Made by a program: the position numbers and the translations under genes
Shown here: positions 7,481-15,613 of the stretch, piece by piece
Numbering within the stretch: the first letter of the stretch is position 1
Layout: every line of letters starts with the position of its first letter
Notes under the pieces: generated by a model
Database searches by the model: none
Seen by the model: only the letters and a program-made list of their open reading frames with translations
Told to the model about the DNA's origin: nothing
Source of the DNA: Promethearchaeota archaeon
Lineage (GTDB): Archaea > Asgardarchaeota > Lokiarchaeia > Sigynarchaeales > SOKP01
Assembly (NCBI GenBank): GCA_016839845.1
Contig: JAEOTL010000105.1
Span: forward strand, 1 to 40,864
Direction of reading: 5' to 3'
Length of the DNA stretch: 40,864 nt

Positions 7481-9418
7481 ATGGTCCACTCAGAAAACAC
7501 AGAATTAATCCAGGCGGAAAAGTTAATTGAAGAAGGTAAACTGGAAGAAGCGAGTAAGTTATTAGAAGATTTTGAGAGGAAACAAGATATATCATCATAT
7601 GAACGGATTTATTATTATACGCTTAGAAGTCTTCTTGCATCCTATAATGCAGAGAGATATGAACATATAAAATTTGCTGAAAAGGCTTATCAAGAAAGCC
7701 AAGGGCTTGAGGATTCCTTGTTGCTACTTGATGTCAACATTCAAATGGCAAATAGTTTAGTCTGGCAAGGCAAGCCAAATGAATCGGAAGAATTTATCAA
7801 AAAGAGTGAGGACTTATTAGAAAAATTCAGTGATGAATCACCTACAAAACTCATTAAAAGAAGGATCTTAATTCTCTGGATAAAAGGTATTAAATATCGA
7901 TTAAGTAGAAAATTGGAAAAATCAAAAGAATACTTAGAAGAGACCTTTTCATTATTAAAGAAAACTGATCTTAAACTAGATCTTGCTTTTATGTATTTCC
8001 ATCTTGGTGCGAATTCGTGGTTAATAGGAGATTTAGATCACGCTTTAAAATATAGTGAATTAAGTAAATCACTTTTTAAAGGTTTTAATTTGAAACGTCT
8101 TATTCAGAACTGCAATATGCAATTAGGCATAATTTACAATATGAAAGGTGAATTAGATCAGTCTCTTAATCATTATGAAGAAGCACTCGAATTTGCTCAG
8201 AAGGAAGATAATTATGATCTGATTTCGGGGATATGTAATAATATAGGAATGTTATATCAAGAAAAAGGTGATTACAACCATGCATTACAATTTCTCGAAA
8301 AAAGTATAACAATCGCGGAAGAAATTGGCACACCACATCGAAGATTTGCGGTTTTAGATTCAATATTTCATTTAGCTCTTGCTATGAATAATCTTGACCA
8401 AGCCCAACAATATTTAAATCGAATGGAACAGATTACTGTTCAACAAAATGAGCTCCCAAAACAATATGAGAAGGCTTATAGTATAAATAAAGCCGTATAC
8501 TTGAAAAATAGCCCGCGAGCTCTGAATAGAGGTAAAGCAGAAGAGATGTTAAAAGAGTTAATTGAAGAAGGAATCCCCGAATTTCAGGTTTTAATAAATG
8601 CTCTCCTAAACTTAAGTGATCTGCTCTTATTTGAATTACGAGCAACAAGTGACCCAGAAATACTAGAGGAATTGAATTTCTATATCGCGAAATTATTTGA
8701 AACAGTCAAAAACTCTCGTTCTTATTCTTTATTAGCTGAAACTTATCTTCTACAAGCAAAACTATCTTTAATTACTTTAGATATGAAAAAAGCTCGTAAA
8801 TTTTTAACTAAAGCTCAAGATATTGCAGATAAGTACGGTCTTACACGGTTAGCAATAAAAATCTCTAATGAACATGACGATTTACTCAGAAAATTGGATT
8901 TATGGGAAGAGATTAAAGAATCTAACGCACCATTATCCACACGTATAAATTTAGCGCTCCCAAGTGAGCAGATTGAAAGAATGATTCAAAAGCGAGAAAT
9001 AAGCGTCTCTGAGATTTCGAATGAAGAACCTATCTTTTTGTTAATAATTTCGGAAGGTGGGATACCTCTATTCTCTCAATCCTTTGGAAAGGGTAATAGT
9101 TTTGAAGACCATCTGTTTGGGGGTTTTTTATCGGCTATTAATTCTTTTATGAATGAAAAATTCTCAGAGGGGTTGGATCGAGTTATGTTCGGTGATTATA
9201 CTCTCTTAATGAACTCCGTAGATCCCTTCTTTATTTGTTACGTTTTCAAAGGGCAATCATATTCAGCTCTCCACCGGATCAACTATTTTATTGATGGAAT
9301 TCGAAATGATGAGAAAATTTGGGGCAGTTTTAAGGAGTGTTTCGAAATTAGTAAAGAAATTCAATTAAAAGATGTCCCTTCTCTTGAACCTCTAATCAGA
9401 GAGGTATTTAACGTATAA
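7481..9418 (+). CDS. TPR-repeat protein with C-terminal longin/roadblock-like domain
   Basis: 645 residues, ATG start. Residues ~1-490 are alpha-helical repeats; the best TPR units are around 165-300, with patterns such as LGIIYNMKGELDQSLNHYEE and IGMLYQEKGDYNHALQFLEK. Such arrays are protein-interaction scaffolds. The C-terminal ~130 residues (from about 514) change character: FLLIISEGGIPLFSQSFG, GFLSAINSFMNEKF, ICYVFKGQSYSALHRI. This strand-helix-strand pattern resembles longin/roadblock-type profilin-like folds that are expanded in Asgard archaea and associate with small GTPases in eukaryotes; the fold assignment is inference. The protein is likely cytosolic: no signal peptide or TM segment. 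The HEAT-like gene follows after 23 nt, probably co-transcribed. A broken copy of its own 3' end lies just upstream. Confidence 0.75.
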   Translation: MVHSENTELIQAEKLIEEGKLEEASKLLEDFERKQDISSYERIYYYTLRSLLASYNAERYEHIKFAEKAYQESQGLEDSLLLLDVNIQMANSLVWQGKPNESEEFIKKSEDLLEKFSDESPTKLIKRRILILWIKGIKYRLSRKLEKSKEYLEETFSLLKKTDLKLDLAFMYFHLGANSWLIGDLDHALKYSELSKSLFKGFNLKRLIQNCNMQLGIIYNMKGELDQSLNHYEEALEFAQKEDNYDLISGICNNIGMLYQEKGDYNHALQFLEKSITIAEEIGTPHRRFAVLDSIFHLALAMNNLDQAQQYLNRMEQITVQQNELPKQYEKAYSINKAVYLKNSPRALNRGKAEEMLKELIEEGIPEFQVLINALLNLSDLLLFELRATSDPEILEELNFYIAKLFETVKNSRSYSLLAETYLLQAKLSLITLDMKKARKFLTKAQDIADKYGLTRLAIKISNEHDDLLRKLDLWEEIKESNAPLSTRINLALPSEQIERMIQKREISVSEISNEEPIFLLIISEGGIPLFSQSFGKGNSFEDHLFGGFLSAINSFMNEKFSEGLDRVMFGDYTLLMNSVDPFFICYVFKGQSYSALHRINYFIDGIRNDEKIWGSFKECFEISKEIQLKDVPSLEPLIREVFNV

Positions 9419-9441
9419 ATGCTTCTAATGAATTAGTAAAA

Positions 9442-10179
9442 ATGATGGAGTCATTAAACCACAAATTCAAAAAAATCAGAGATTCAAATAACCCAGAAAT
9501 TATTAATGATTTTATAATTGAATTAAGTAAGAACCCAAGCGGAGATTTTTTACACTTTCTAGGATATTTAATTGAAAATTTATCTCCCAAAAATCTTGAG
9601 AAAATTAGTTTAAATTTAACCTTTGCACTAGGAGAAATTGGGAGCATTGTTCCATTAGAGGAGTTTTTCATGCGGTTTTTATATGAAACATATCATAAAT
9701 CAGATAGATGGATAAGGAATGAGGTAATTCAAGCATTCGAAAAGATTTCTCAAATAACAAATTTGAGTGAAAATATAGTGCTTTTGATAGGTAATGCTGT
9801 CAATGACGAATACCCTCTTATTAAATTAAGTGCCTTAAGCGCGTTATCAAGATTTAAATCACTTCCACACACAGTTTTAAGAAACTTATTTCTTTTAATG
9901 AATTCCAATAAATCAGAATTATTAGATGGATGTAGAAAGGTATTTACAAAATTATCTCTAAGGTCTCATCAATTATTTACGGCTCTGGATGATTCGGACA
10001 ATTATAAAATTTTAAGATCTAAAGGGATTAGGTCATTATTGCTAATTCAGTTTAAATCAATAATAAATTTGGATCAATTTCGAGATCTTGTCTTGAACTC
10101 TGGGTGGAAAAAAGAGTATACAGAGAATTTTTTAAGTGAGATAGACACTTTTGAGAGAATTCTCGTTAAAAACATGTAA
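9442..10179 (+). CDS. HEAT/armadillo-like helical repeat protein
   Basis: 245 residues, entirely alpha-helical by eye. HEAT-like units include WIRNEVIQAFEKISQI and PLIKLSALSALSRFKSLP, the typical helix-turn-helix pattern with a Pro/Arg start and small residues in the second helix. I cannot name a specific family. ATG 9442 is immediately followed by a second ATG, and no other in-frame start exists between it and the previous stop. Close spacing to the TPR-longin gene suggests an operon of two scaffold proteins. It ends convergently with the ATPase gene, with a single base between the two stop codons. Confidence 0.6.
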   Translation: MMESLNHKFKKIRDSNNPEIINDFIIELSKNPSGDFLHFLGYLIENLSPKNLEKISLNLTFALGEIGSIVPLEEFFMRFLYETYHKSDRWIRNEVIQAFEKISQITNLSENIVLLIGNAVNDEYPLIKLSALSALSRFKSLPHTVLRNLFLLMNSNKSELLDGCRKVFTKLSLRSHQLFTALDDSDNYKILRSKGIRSLLLIQFKSIINLDQFRDLVLNSGWKKEYTENFLSEIDTFERILVKNM

Positions 10180-10180
10180 A

Positions 10181-11437
10181 TTAATCCAAGGATTGATACT
10201 TCTCGAGAACATCCTCTAACTTTTCATTGGATGTGATGATTTCATTAAAAATTTTTATTAAATATTTTACAATTTCTCGAGGGTTTCCTTTAGTTTCTTG
10301 ATATATATATTTTAAGACGAATTGGTTTAAAGGATACAAGGAGGCCGGAAAATCTCGAAAATATTCATTGTATCTAACATTAGCGAAGAAGATATCCAAG
10401 TTATTCTTATAGAAATGAATGATATCCTCTTCTTCAAAATTCGACATAAGAAGTGGTTTTTTCATCATGAGCAAGAGTTTGCGATTCTTTCTTTCAATCC
10501 GTTTTTTTACTTCCTCAAAATATTCTCTCGACTTGAGGGTTATAATAATTCGTAAACCCCTTATCTTCTGGAGCTCTAGAATTTTGTCAAGAGTTTTCTC
10601 TGCGGAATAATTTTCGGGAGTTTGTTTTGAACCGAACCATCTAGGATCGAAGATTTCTTCAATATCTTCAGTTTCCTCTAAACGATCTTCTACCAGTGTT
10701 CGACTAGAAACAATCCGTTCAAAATCATCTATAAATAATACGGTTTCTTTTTGTAAATTCTCTATTAATACTTTTAGCATAGCAAAAGCTATGTGCCTTT
10801 TTCTTAGATCGTGCTTCAAATTCAAATGTGAAAGATCCCTGACATCCATTAAATCTCCAATCAACCACCTTTCTGCTTCAATCTTTTTATCGGGCTCACA
10901 TTGATGAGCAGTTATAGCAGTGATTACGTCCATTAAAGCTTCTTTATTTTCAAATTTTCCAGACCATTTTTTATATCCTTCTTGTTTTACTTTGTCACTG
11001 TCTGGTATTTGGAAGAACCCAAATTTTCTTTCTTCAGTACCCCATTCTTTACATAATTGTTTCGTCATATTTCTGAGTGGTTCGACTCTATCCTCGGGTT
11101 TATCACCTAGATTTTCAATGAATTCTGCATATGTGGTATAATAAAACTTTTTCTGTACCCTTTCTAATGAGATATAGACGATATTATAATTGTAAAATTC
11201 ATGCTTTAGAGCCCAATAGAGATGAGTTTTTCCCTGACCTACTTCTCCAATAATCGGTAGGATAAAATTTGAATTTCTATTGATGACTTTAGCAATTTCA
11301 TTCAGAAATCCATGTCTTGATTGAACGATCCCAAGATCTTCTTTAATTTCTCCAGTTGAAACAAATTTTTTGAATGGAGAACCTATGAATTTTAATATAT
11401 TGATTAATTTTTGTTCTTTATTTTCAAATAGCAGCAT
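10181..11437 (-). CDS. AAA/STAND-type P-loop ATPase
   Basis: 418 residues. Walker A is GEVGQGKTH at about 64-72 and Walker B is TVLFIDDFERIV at about 232-243. A likely sensor-1 strand (GLRIIITLKSREYF) follows at about 293-306, then a helical C-terminal part ending in KGNPREIVKYLIKIFNEI, which resembles the winged-helix or lid region after ORC/Cdc6-like and BREX-associated ATPases. Substrate unknown. It lies 20 nt downstream of the 11458-12084 gene on the same strand, so the two are likely co-transcribed. No signal for membrane attachment. The ATPase call is firm; any role in DNA/RNA handling or defence is only suggested by fold similarity and the neighbouring RtcB-like gene. Confidence 0.75.
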   Translation of the reverse strand: MLLFENKEQKLINILKFIGSPFKKFVSTGEIKEDLGIVQSRHGFLNEIAKVINRNSNFILPIIGEVGQGKTHLYWALKHEFYNYNIVYISLERVQKKFYYTTYAEFIENLGDKPEDRVEPLRNMTKQLCKEWGTEERKFGFFQIPDSDKVKQEGYKKWSGKFENKEALMDVITAITAHQCEPDKKIEAERWLIGDLMDVRDLSHLNLKHDLRKRHIAFAMLKVLIENLQKETVLFIDDFERIVSSRTLVEDRLEETEDIEEIFDPRWFGSKQTPENYSAEKTLDKILELQKIRGLRIIITLKSREYFEEVKKRIERKNRKLLLMMKKPLLMSNFEEEDIIHFYKNNLDIFFANVRYNEYFRDFPASLYPLNQFVLKYIYQETKGNPREIVKYLIKIFNEIITSNEKLEDVLEKYQSLD

Positions 11438-11457
11438 GATTTTTAAATGAACAGGGC

Positions 11458-12084
11458 TTATTCCTTCAATTCTTCGATACCTAAAATGATTATATATCGG
11501 ACATTCTTATCATCAACATTTACAAACGTTTCATAACTCACTTTAAGATCATCATTTTCATCTCTTCCTACAATGATACAATCGTAAAAAACGGGATCTC
11601 CTTTCTCATTAATCACTACTCTATCTGCCATTATTATCCCCTTTTCAATTAAAGAGACAGGGTTCTTTAAAATCTCGTCCTTAAAGAAATCTAAGTGGTT
11701 AATCTCAAGATCGGTACCATTTAAATATAATCCTGCTGTATGGAGCAAATTAATCGTGAAAGGGAAGTCATCAGTAAATTGCTCTCTATTATATTGGTCC
11801 ACAGTATTCTCAGAAATTAAAACAGAATATTCTAATGGAGATTCGTCTGCATCTTCCCAATAAAAATCCGATTTTTTTGAAAAAGCAGTTAATTTTTCAT
11901 TCTCTTCCTGAAAACCGACTACTAAACCTCCAGTAATAGAGATCTCTTTATATTCCGATATGTTAATGTTATCAGAGAAAATAATTCTATCTTCGCATTT
12001 TGAAATTATGGATCCTGAATAGTCCCCGATTGATATCCTTTTTTTAGATACGTCATATAATACAAAATCAGCGGAATCGTTCAT
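11458..12084 (-). CDS. Conserved-looking protein of unknown function, partner of the AAA ATPase
   Basis: 208 residues, acidic, mostly strand-forming, with no cysteines in metal-binding spacing beyond scattered ones and no TM segment or signal peptide. I recognise no family. It begins MNDSADFVLYDVSKKRISIG and contains alternating hydrophobic segments (ISITGGLVVGF, YIIILGIEEL), suggesting a soluble beta-rich domain. Codon use looks like its neighbours. It is the first gene of a two-gene minus-strand unit with the ATPase (20-nt gap) and is divergent from the RtcB-like gene across a 137-nt promoter region. Confidence 0.65.
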   Translation of the reverse strand: MNDSADFVLYDVSKKRISIGDYSGSIISKCEDRIIFSDNINISEYKEISITGGLVVGFQEENEKLTAFSKKSDFYWEDADESPLEYSVLISENTVDQYNREQFTDDFPFTINLLHTAGLYLNGTDLEINHLDFFKDEILKNPVSLIEKGIIMADRVVINEKGDPVFYDCIIVGRDENDDLKVSYETFVNVDDKNVRYIIILGIEELKE

Positions 12085-12221
12085 TTTTAGAAGTTAAAAA
12101 GCAATTTTCTTAAGTCAAATTTTATAGGCTATTCCATGTATTATCATTAATCTTATATATAAATTCTTTCTATATATTTTTTGATAAGACTAACCGTTTC
12201 TGACCAAGATTATATAGGAAA
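12085..12221. promoter_or_regulatory. Divergent promoter region between the ATPase pair and the RtcB-like gene
   Basis: 137 nt, strongly AT-rich. TATA-like stretches are seen at TTATATATAAA (about 12151-12161) and TATATATTTTT (about 12171-12181), the latter 40-50 nt before the ATG at 12222. On the minus side the T/A-rich ATTTTTAGAAG begins directly at the start codon. No inverted repeat long enough to call an operator. Confidence 0.4.
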
Positions 12222-13466
12222 ATGCGCTCAACCGCTTTATATCAGGAAATCTCGAATTTATCAAAATCAGAGTTATTGGAAAGGGCAAGCCAATTTATTT
12301 TTTCTAATGGCTTAGGTGATGGTGCATCCAGGTTATGTAAAGCAAATATGAAGTATGGTCTTTCCCAAATACATCTAATTCAAGAAAAGTATGGATTTGA
12401 ACCTAAAGCTACGTTTATATCCTCTCCAGATGAAACTATCTCACGAAATAAGTATCGATGGAATTCGGGGTTTGGATATGGAGGTAAATTAAATTGGGGT
12501 TCGGGTAATGATAAATTAATATTTCTAAATACGAAGGTGAATTGCTGCGGGATACTTGTTGGTGGGTTAGAAGAACTCCCGGATCCATATGATTTAATAA
12601 AAAAAATAGATGCTATAAAATCCATGGATCTTTATCAAGATGATGTGTTAATAAAGTGGGATTTGGGAGTATCAAATCATTTTATTAACTGCTTTGAAAC
12701 GAAAAATTTATCTGATATTGAGCTACCTCCTTACATTTTTCTAATTCATGGTTCAGTCCCAGAATTTAGAGATGATAGCCAAGGAATTGGACTTTATATT
12801 GACAAATCAAACACATTGAAAGAGAGAGCAATAGAAGAGGATACTAAATTTGGTAAACAATATATCCTATTAGATTCGGATGCAAAGGATTATATGGAAT
12901 TCCAGAAAAAAGCAGTAAATTTTTCTGGTTTGAAAAGAGAGCTAATTGCTGAAAAATTGTTTGACTATGGATATGATGTCGTGTGCAATCAACCACATCA
13001 ATTTCTTCAAGATTATAACAATATGTATCTGGGGAGTAATTGTACAGACCCGAATTGTGAGTCAATATCATCAGATATTTTTCCTACAACTCTAAGTGCC
13101 GATATCAATGCGTATTTATTTAAAGGAAAGAAAAATCTTTCAGCTGTAACAATAAAAAATATGAAATTTCGGAAAAGAGCAGAACAATTGGAGGTTTTGG
13201 ACGTTTTATCAGAAGCTAATATTCTTCCCCATGGGGGAGGTTACACTCTTCCTGATATTAAAGAAGTAATCGATATCATGGAATATAAGGATCAACGGTA
13301 CTTCGTAACCTCTTTAATTACAAATAATAGTAGATTAAAAATAATAAGGAATGTTGGAGAGCTGCAATTCGTCTATAGGGGTCGAGATATTGTACTAAAA
13401 ACCTTACAACTCGACCTTGGCGATATTATTGCTCGTTTGAATCCGCTATTCTCACTGAAGTTATAA
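12222..13466 (+). CDS. Divergent RtcB-like (RNA 3'-phosphate ligase superfamily) protein
   Basis: 414 residues, close to bacterial RtcB length (~408). Motifs occur in RtcB order: VNCCGILVG at 106-114 (RtcB DINCGVRL); SNHF at 151-154 (RtcB GNHF metal His); IHGS at 175-178 followed by QGIG (RtcB HSGSRGIG); a segment DYMEFQKKAVNFSGLKRELI at 223-242 (RtcB A..YA..NRE..); PHQF at 258-261 (RtcB HNY); and PHGGGY at 336-341 (RtcB CHGAGR with the guanylylated His). So the candidate Mn-ligand Cys and His residues and the nucleotidylated His (H337) are kept, while the Asp of DxxCG and the SRG residues are not. RtcB joins 2',3'-cyclic phosphate or 3'-phosphate RNA to 5'-OH RNA using GTP. Whether this variant ligates RNA is unknown. 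The homology call is mine from motif order alone. Confidence 0.6.
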   Translation: MRSTALYQEISNLSKSELLERASQFIFSNGLGDGASRLCKANMKYGLSQIHLIQEKYGFEPKATFISSPDETISRNKYRWNSGFGYGGKLNWGSGNDKLIFLNTKVNCCGILVGGLEELPDPYDLIKKIDAIKSMDLYQDDVLIKWDLGVSNHFINCFETKNLSDIELPPYIFLIHGSVPEFRDDSQGIGLYIDKSNTLKERAIEEDTKFGKQYILLDSDAKDYMEFQKKAVNFSGLKRELIAEKLFDYGYDVVCNQPHQFLQDYNNMYLGSNCTDPNCESISSDIFPTTLSADINAYLFKGKKNLSAVTIKNMKFRKRAEQLEVLDVLSEANILPHGGGYTLPDIKEVIDIMEYKDQRYFVTSLITNNSRLKIIRNVGELQFVYRGRDIVLKTLQLDLGDIIARLNPLFSLKL

Positions 13467-13467
13467 A

Positions 13468-15522
13468 CTATTTTATTCCTGCTCCAGAACCTATATCCTT
13501 GTCTGGTATTAATACTGATACGGTATCACCCTCTTCAGCAGCTAAAAGCATGCCTTGGCTGGTGATCCCTCTTAATTTTCTGGGTTCCAAATTTGCTAAA
13601 ATCACAATTTTCTTCCCTGCTAATTCACTGGCTTTATAAAATTCAGCTAATCCCGCAACTAATGTCCGTTTTTCCTCACCTAGACTCACTGTTAACTTAT
13701 ATAACTTATCAGCTTTGGGAACTTTCTCAACTTCTTCAACTAAAGCAACACGTATATCTAATTTTTGGAAATCTTCGTAAGAAATCAATTCTTTCTCCTC
13801 CTTTTTTGGTTCTTCCTTTGATTTTATATACTCTTTTTCAATCTCTTCAATATCTAACTTTTGGAATAAAGGTTTAGGTTTCTTAATATTGAGGCTGGCT
13901 TTCACAGATTCTTCATTAATGCTATTCCAGGTAATTTCCATAGATTTTGGTATATTAATATAAGAAAAAATCTTTTCTGAGGTACTTGGAATGAAAGGAT
14001 TTAGTAGTACGCCCAGGGCATATGCCGCTTGTACACATATATTAAATACATGGCCCGCAGTTTCTTTATCTTCCTTAATTAAATGCCATGGTGCTTTATC
14101 ATTGAGATATATATTCCCTTCCTTCCCAAAATTTACGATATCCCTTATTGCCTTTCGAATTTTAAAGTTTCTTAAACTTTCTCCTACAACATTGCTGATA
14201 CTATTTATCTTTTCTATGAATTTTGTATCTATCTCGTCATATTGAGTTTTTTCGGGTACTTTACTGTCAAATTGTTTTTCGATAAAGGTGAGCGTTCGAT
14301 GGATAAAATTCCCGATGTTATCATTAAGGGTCTTCATATTATTCTCAAATTCTGACCAAAGAAAATCTGTATCACTTGTTTCTGGACGATTGAATAGTAA
14401 ATAAAATCTCCAGTAGTCTAGAGGAGCTAATTCTAAAGCTTTATCAATCCCTATTCCAACACCTCTTGATTTAGATAACTTTTCACTTCCCATCATCAAG
14501 AATTCTGTAGAGTTGACATTATATGGTAGAACAAATTTATCATTATCACTCTTATCTTCATTGTAAGCTAGTAGTAATCCTGGAAACACTATTAAATGAA
14601 AAATAATATTGTCCTTTCCTATAAAAAAGACGGTTTTTGTGTTGGGGTCGTTCCAGAAATATTCAAATTTACTAGGATCATTAATCATATTGTCGGCCCA
14701 TTCTTTAACCGCTGTTATATAACCCAGAACAGCCTCAAACCATACATATATAACTTTGTTTTCAGCCCCTTTGAAAGGAGCATCAATTCCCCATTCTAAA
14801 TCCCTGGTAATTCCTCGTTGAGGTAGTCCTTCAGTAATACTATTCAGGCACATCTTTCGAGCATTTGGGGGTATTATCTCATTTTCTTCAATTAATTTTT
14901 TCAACCGATCCTCCAATTTTGGTAAATCTAAGTACCAATGTTTTGTCTTCCTAATCACTGGGGCTGATCCGCAAATCGCGCATCTTGGTGTAATTAGTTC
15001 TGTTGGTGTGAGTAATCTCTGACACTTATCACATTGATCACCTCTTGCGCCATCCTCTTTACAATTTGGACAGGTTCCCTCCACAAATCTATCAGGTAAA
15101 AAGAAATTATCATTTTCACAATAGAGAGATTCAATTTCCTTCTGTACCACATATCCATTTTTTTCCACACCTAAATATATTTTCTTCACTAAGTCTATGT
15201 GGGTTGGATTATGAGTTATGGTATAGTTATCAAAAGAGATCATCCATTTTTCATGTAAATCCTTAATAATATTATGGTATTTAAAGGCAAGATCCTTGGC
15301 AGGAACTTTCAATTTTTTTGCTTCTACTGAAACGGGGGTTCCATGTGAATCCGATCCTGAAACAAACACCACTTCATGACCTTTCAGTCTTAAAAACCGT
15401 GCAAATACATCCGCTGATAACGTACTTCCAATTAAATTTCCTATATGAGGGGTTGCATTTACGTAAGGCCACGCAGAAGTGACAACCCATTTTTCTTTTT
15501 GAGCTTTCGCCAACTTAATCAC
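13468..15522 (-). CDS. metG: Methionyl-tRNA synthetase with C-terminal EMAP-II-like tRNA-binding domain
   Basis: 684 residues, normal for archaeal MetRS. It charges tRNA-Met. Seen: class I HIGH-like motif PHIGNLIGS near residue 25, a zinc-knuckle segment at ~150-185 (CPNC, CDKCQ, CAIC), the KMSKS equivalent GSEKLSKSRG near 345, the anticodon-binding helical domain, and a C-terminal OB-fold (~585-684; FQKLDIRVALVEEVEKVP, GITSQGML). The start is GTG at 15520-15522, supported by AAAGGAG 9 nt upstream. A K/E-rich linker joins the last two domains. The gene converges on the RtcB-like gene with one base between stop codons (TAG here). Confidence 0.97.
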   Translation of the reverse strand: MIKLAKAQKEKWVVTSAWPYVNATPHIGNLIGSTLSADVFARFLRLKGHEVVFVSGSDSHGTPVSVEAKKLKVPAKDLAFKYHNIIKDLHEKWMISFDNYTITHNPTHIDLVKKIYLGVEKNGYVVQKEIESLYCENDNFFLPDRFVEGTCPNCKEDGARGDQCDKCQRLLTPTELITPRCAICGSAPVIRKTKHWYLDLPKLEDRLKKLIEENEIIPPNARKMCLNSITEGLPQRGITRDLEWGIDAPFKGAENKVIYVWFEAVLGYITAVKEWADNMINDPSKFEYFWNDPNTKTVFFIGKDNIIFHLIVFPGLLLAYNEDKSDNDKFVLPYNVNSTEFLMMGSEKLSKSRGVGIGIDKALELAPLDYWRFYLLFNRPETSDTDFLWSEFENNMKTLNDNIGNFIHRTLTFIEKQFDSKVPEKTQYDEIDTKFIEKINSISNVVGESLRNFKIRKAIRDIVNFGKEGNIYLNDKAPWHLIKEDKETAGHVFNICVQAAYALGVLLNPFIPSTSEKIFSYINIPKSMEITWNSINEESVKASLNIKKPKPLFQKLDIEEIEKEYIKSKEEPKKEEKELISYEDFQKLDIRVALVEEVEKVPKADKLYKLTVSLGEEKRTLVAGLAEFYKASELAGKKIVILANLEPRKLRGITSQGMLLAAEEGDTVSVLIPDKDIGSGAGIK

Positions 15523-15531
15523 CTATTTAAA

Positions 15532-15538
15532 CTCCTTT
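15532..15538 (-). promoter_or_regulatory. Ribosome binding site of metG
   Basis: AAAGGAG (minus strand) 9 nt before GTG 15522; it fixes the GTG as start. A TATTTAAAT-rich TATA-like region lies upstream at about 15556-15575. Confidence 0.6.
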
Positions 15539-15613
15539 AGTAATAAAACGAACATTTATTTAAATAATTTAAATAAAAGCTATAAGAAATTTAAGATAAC
15601 TGAAAGTTTGCTC

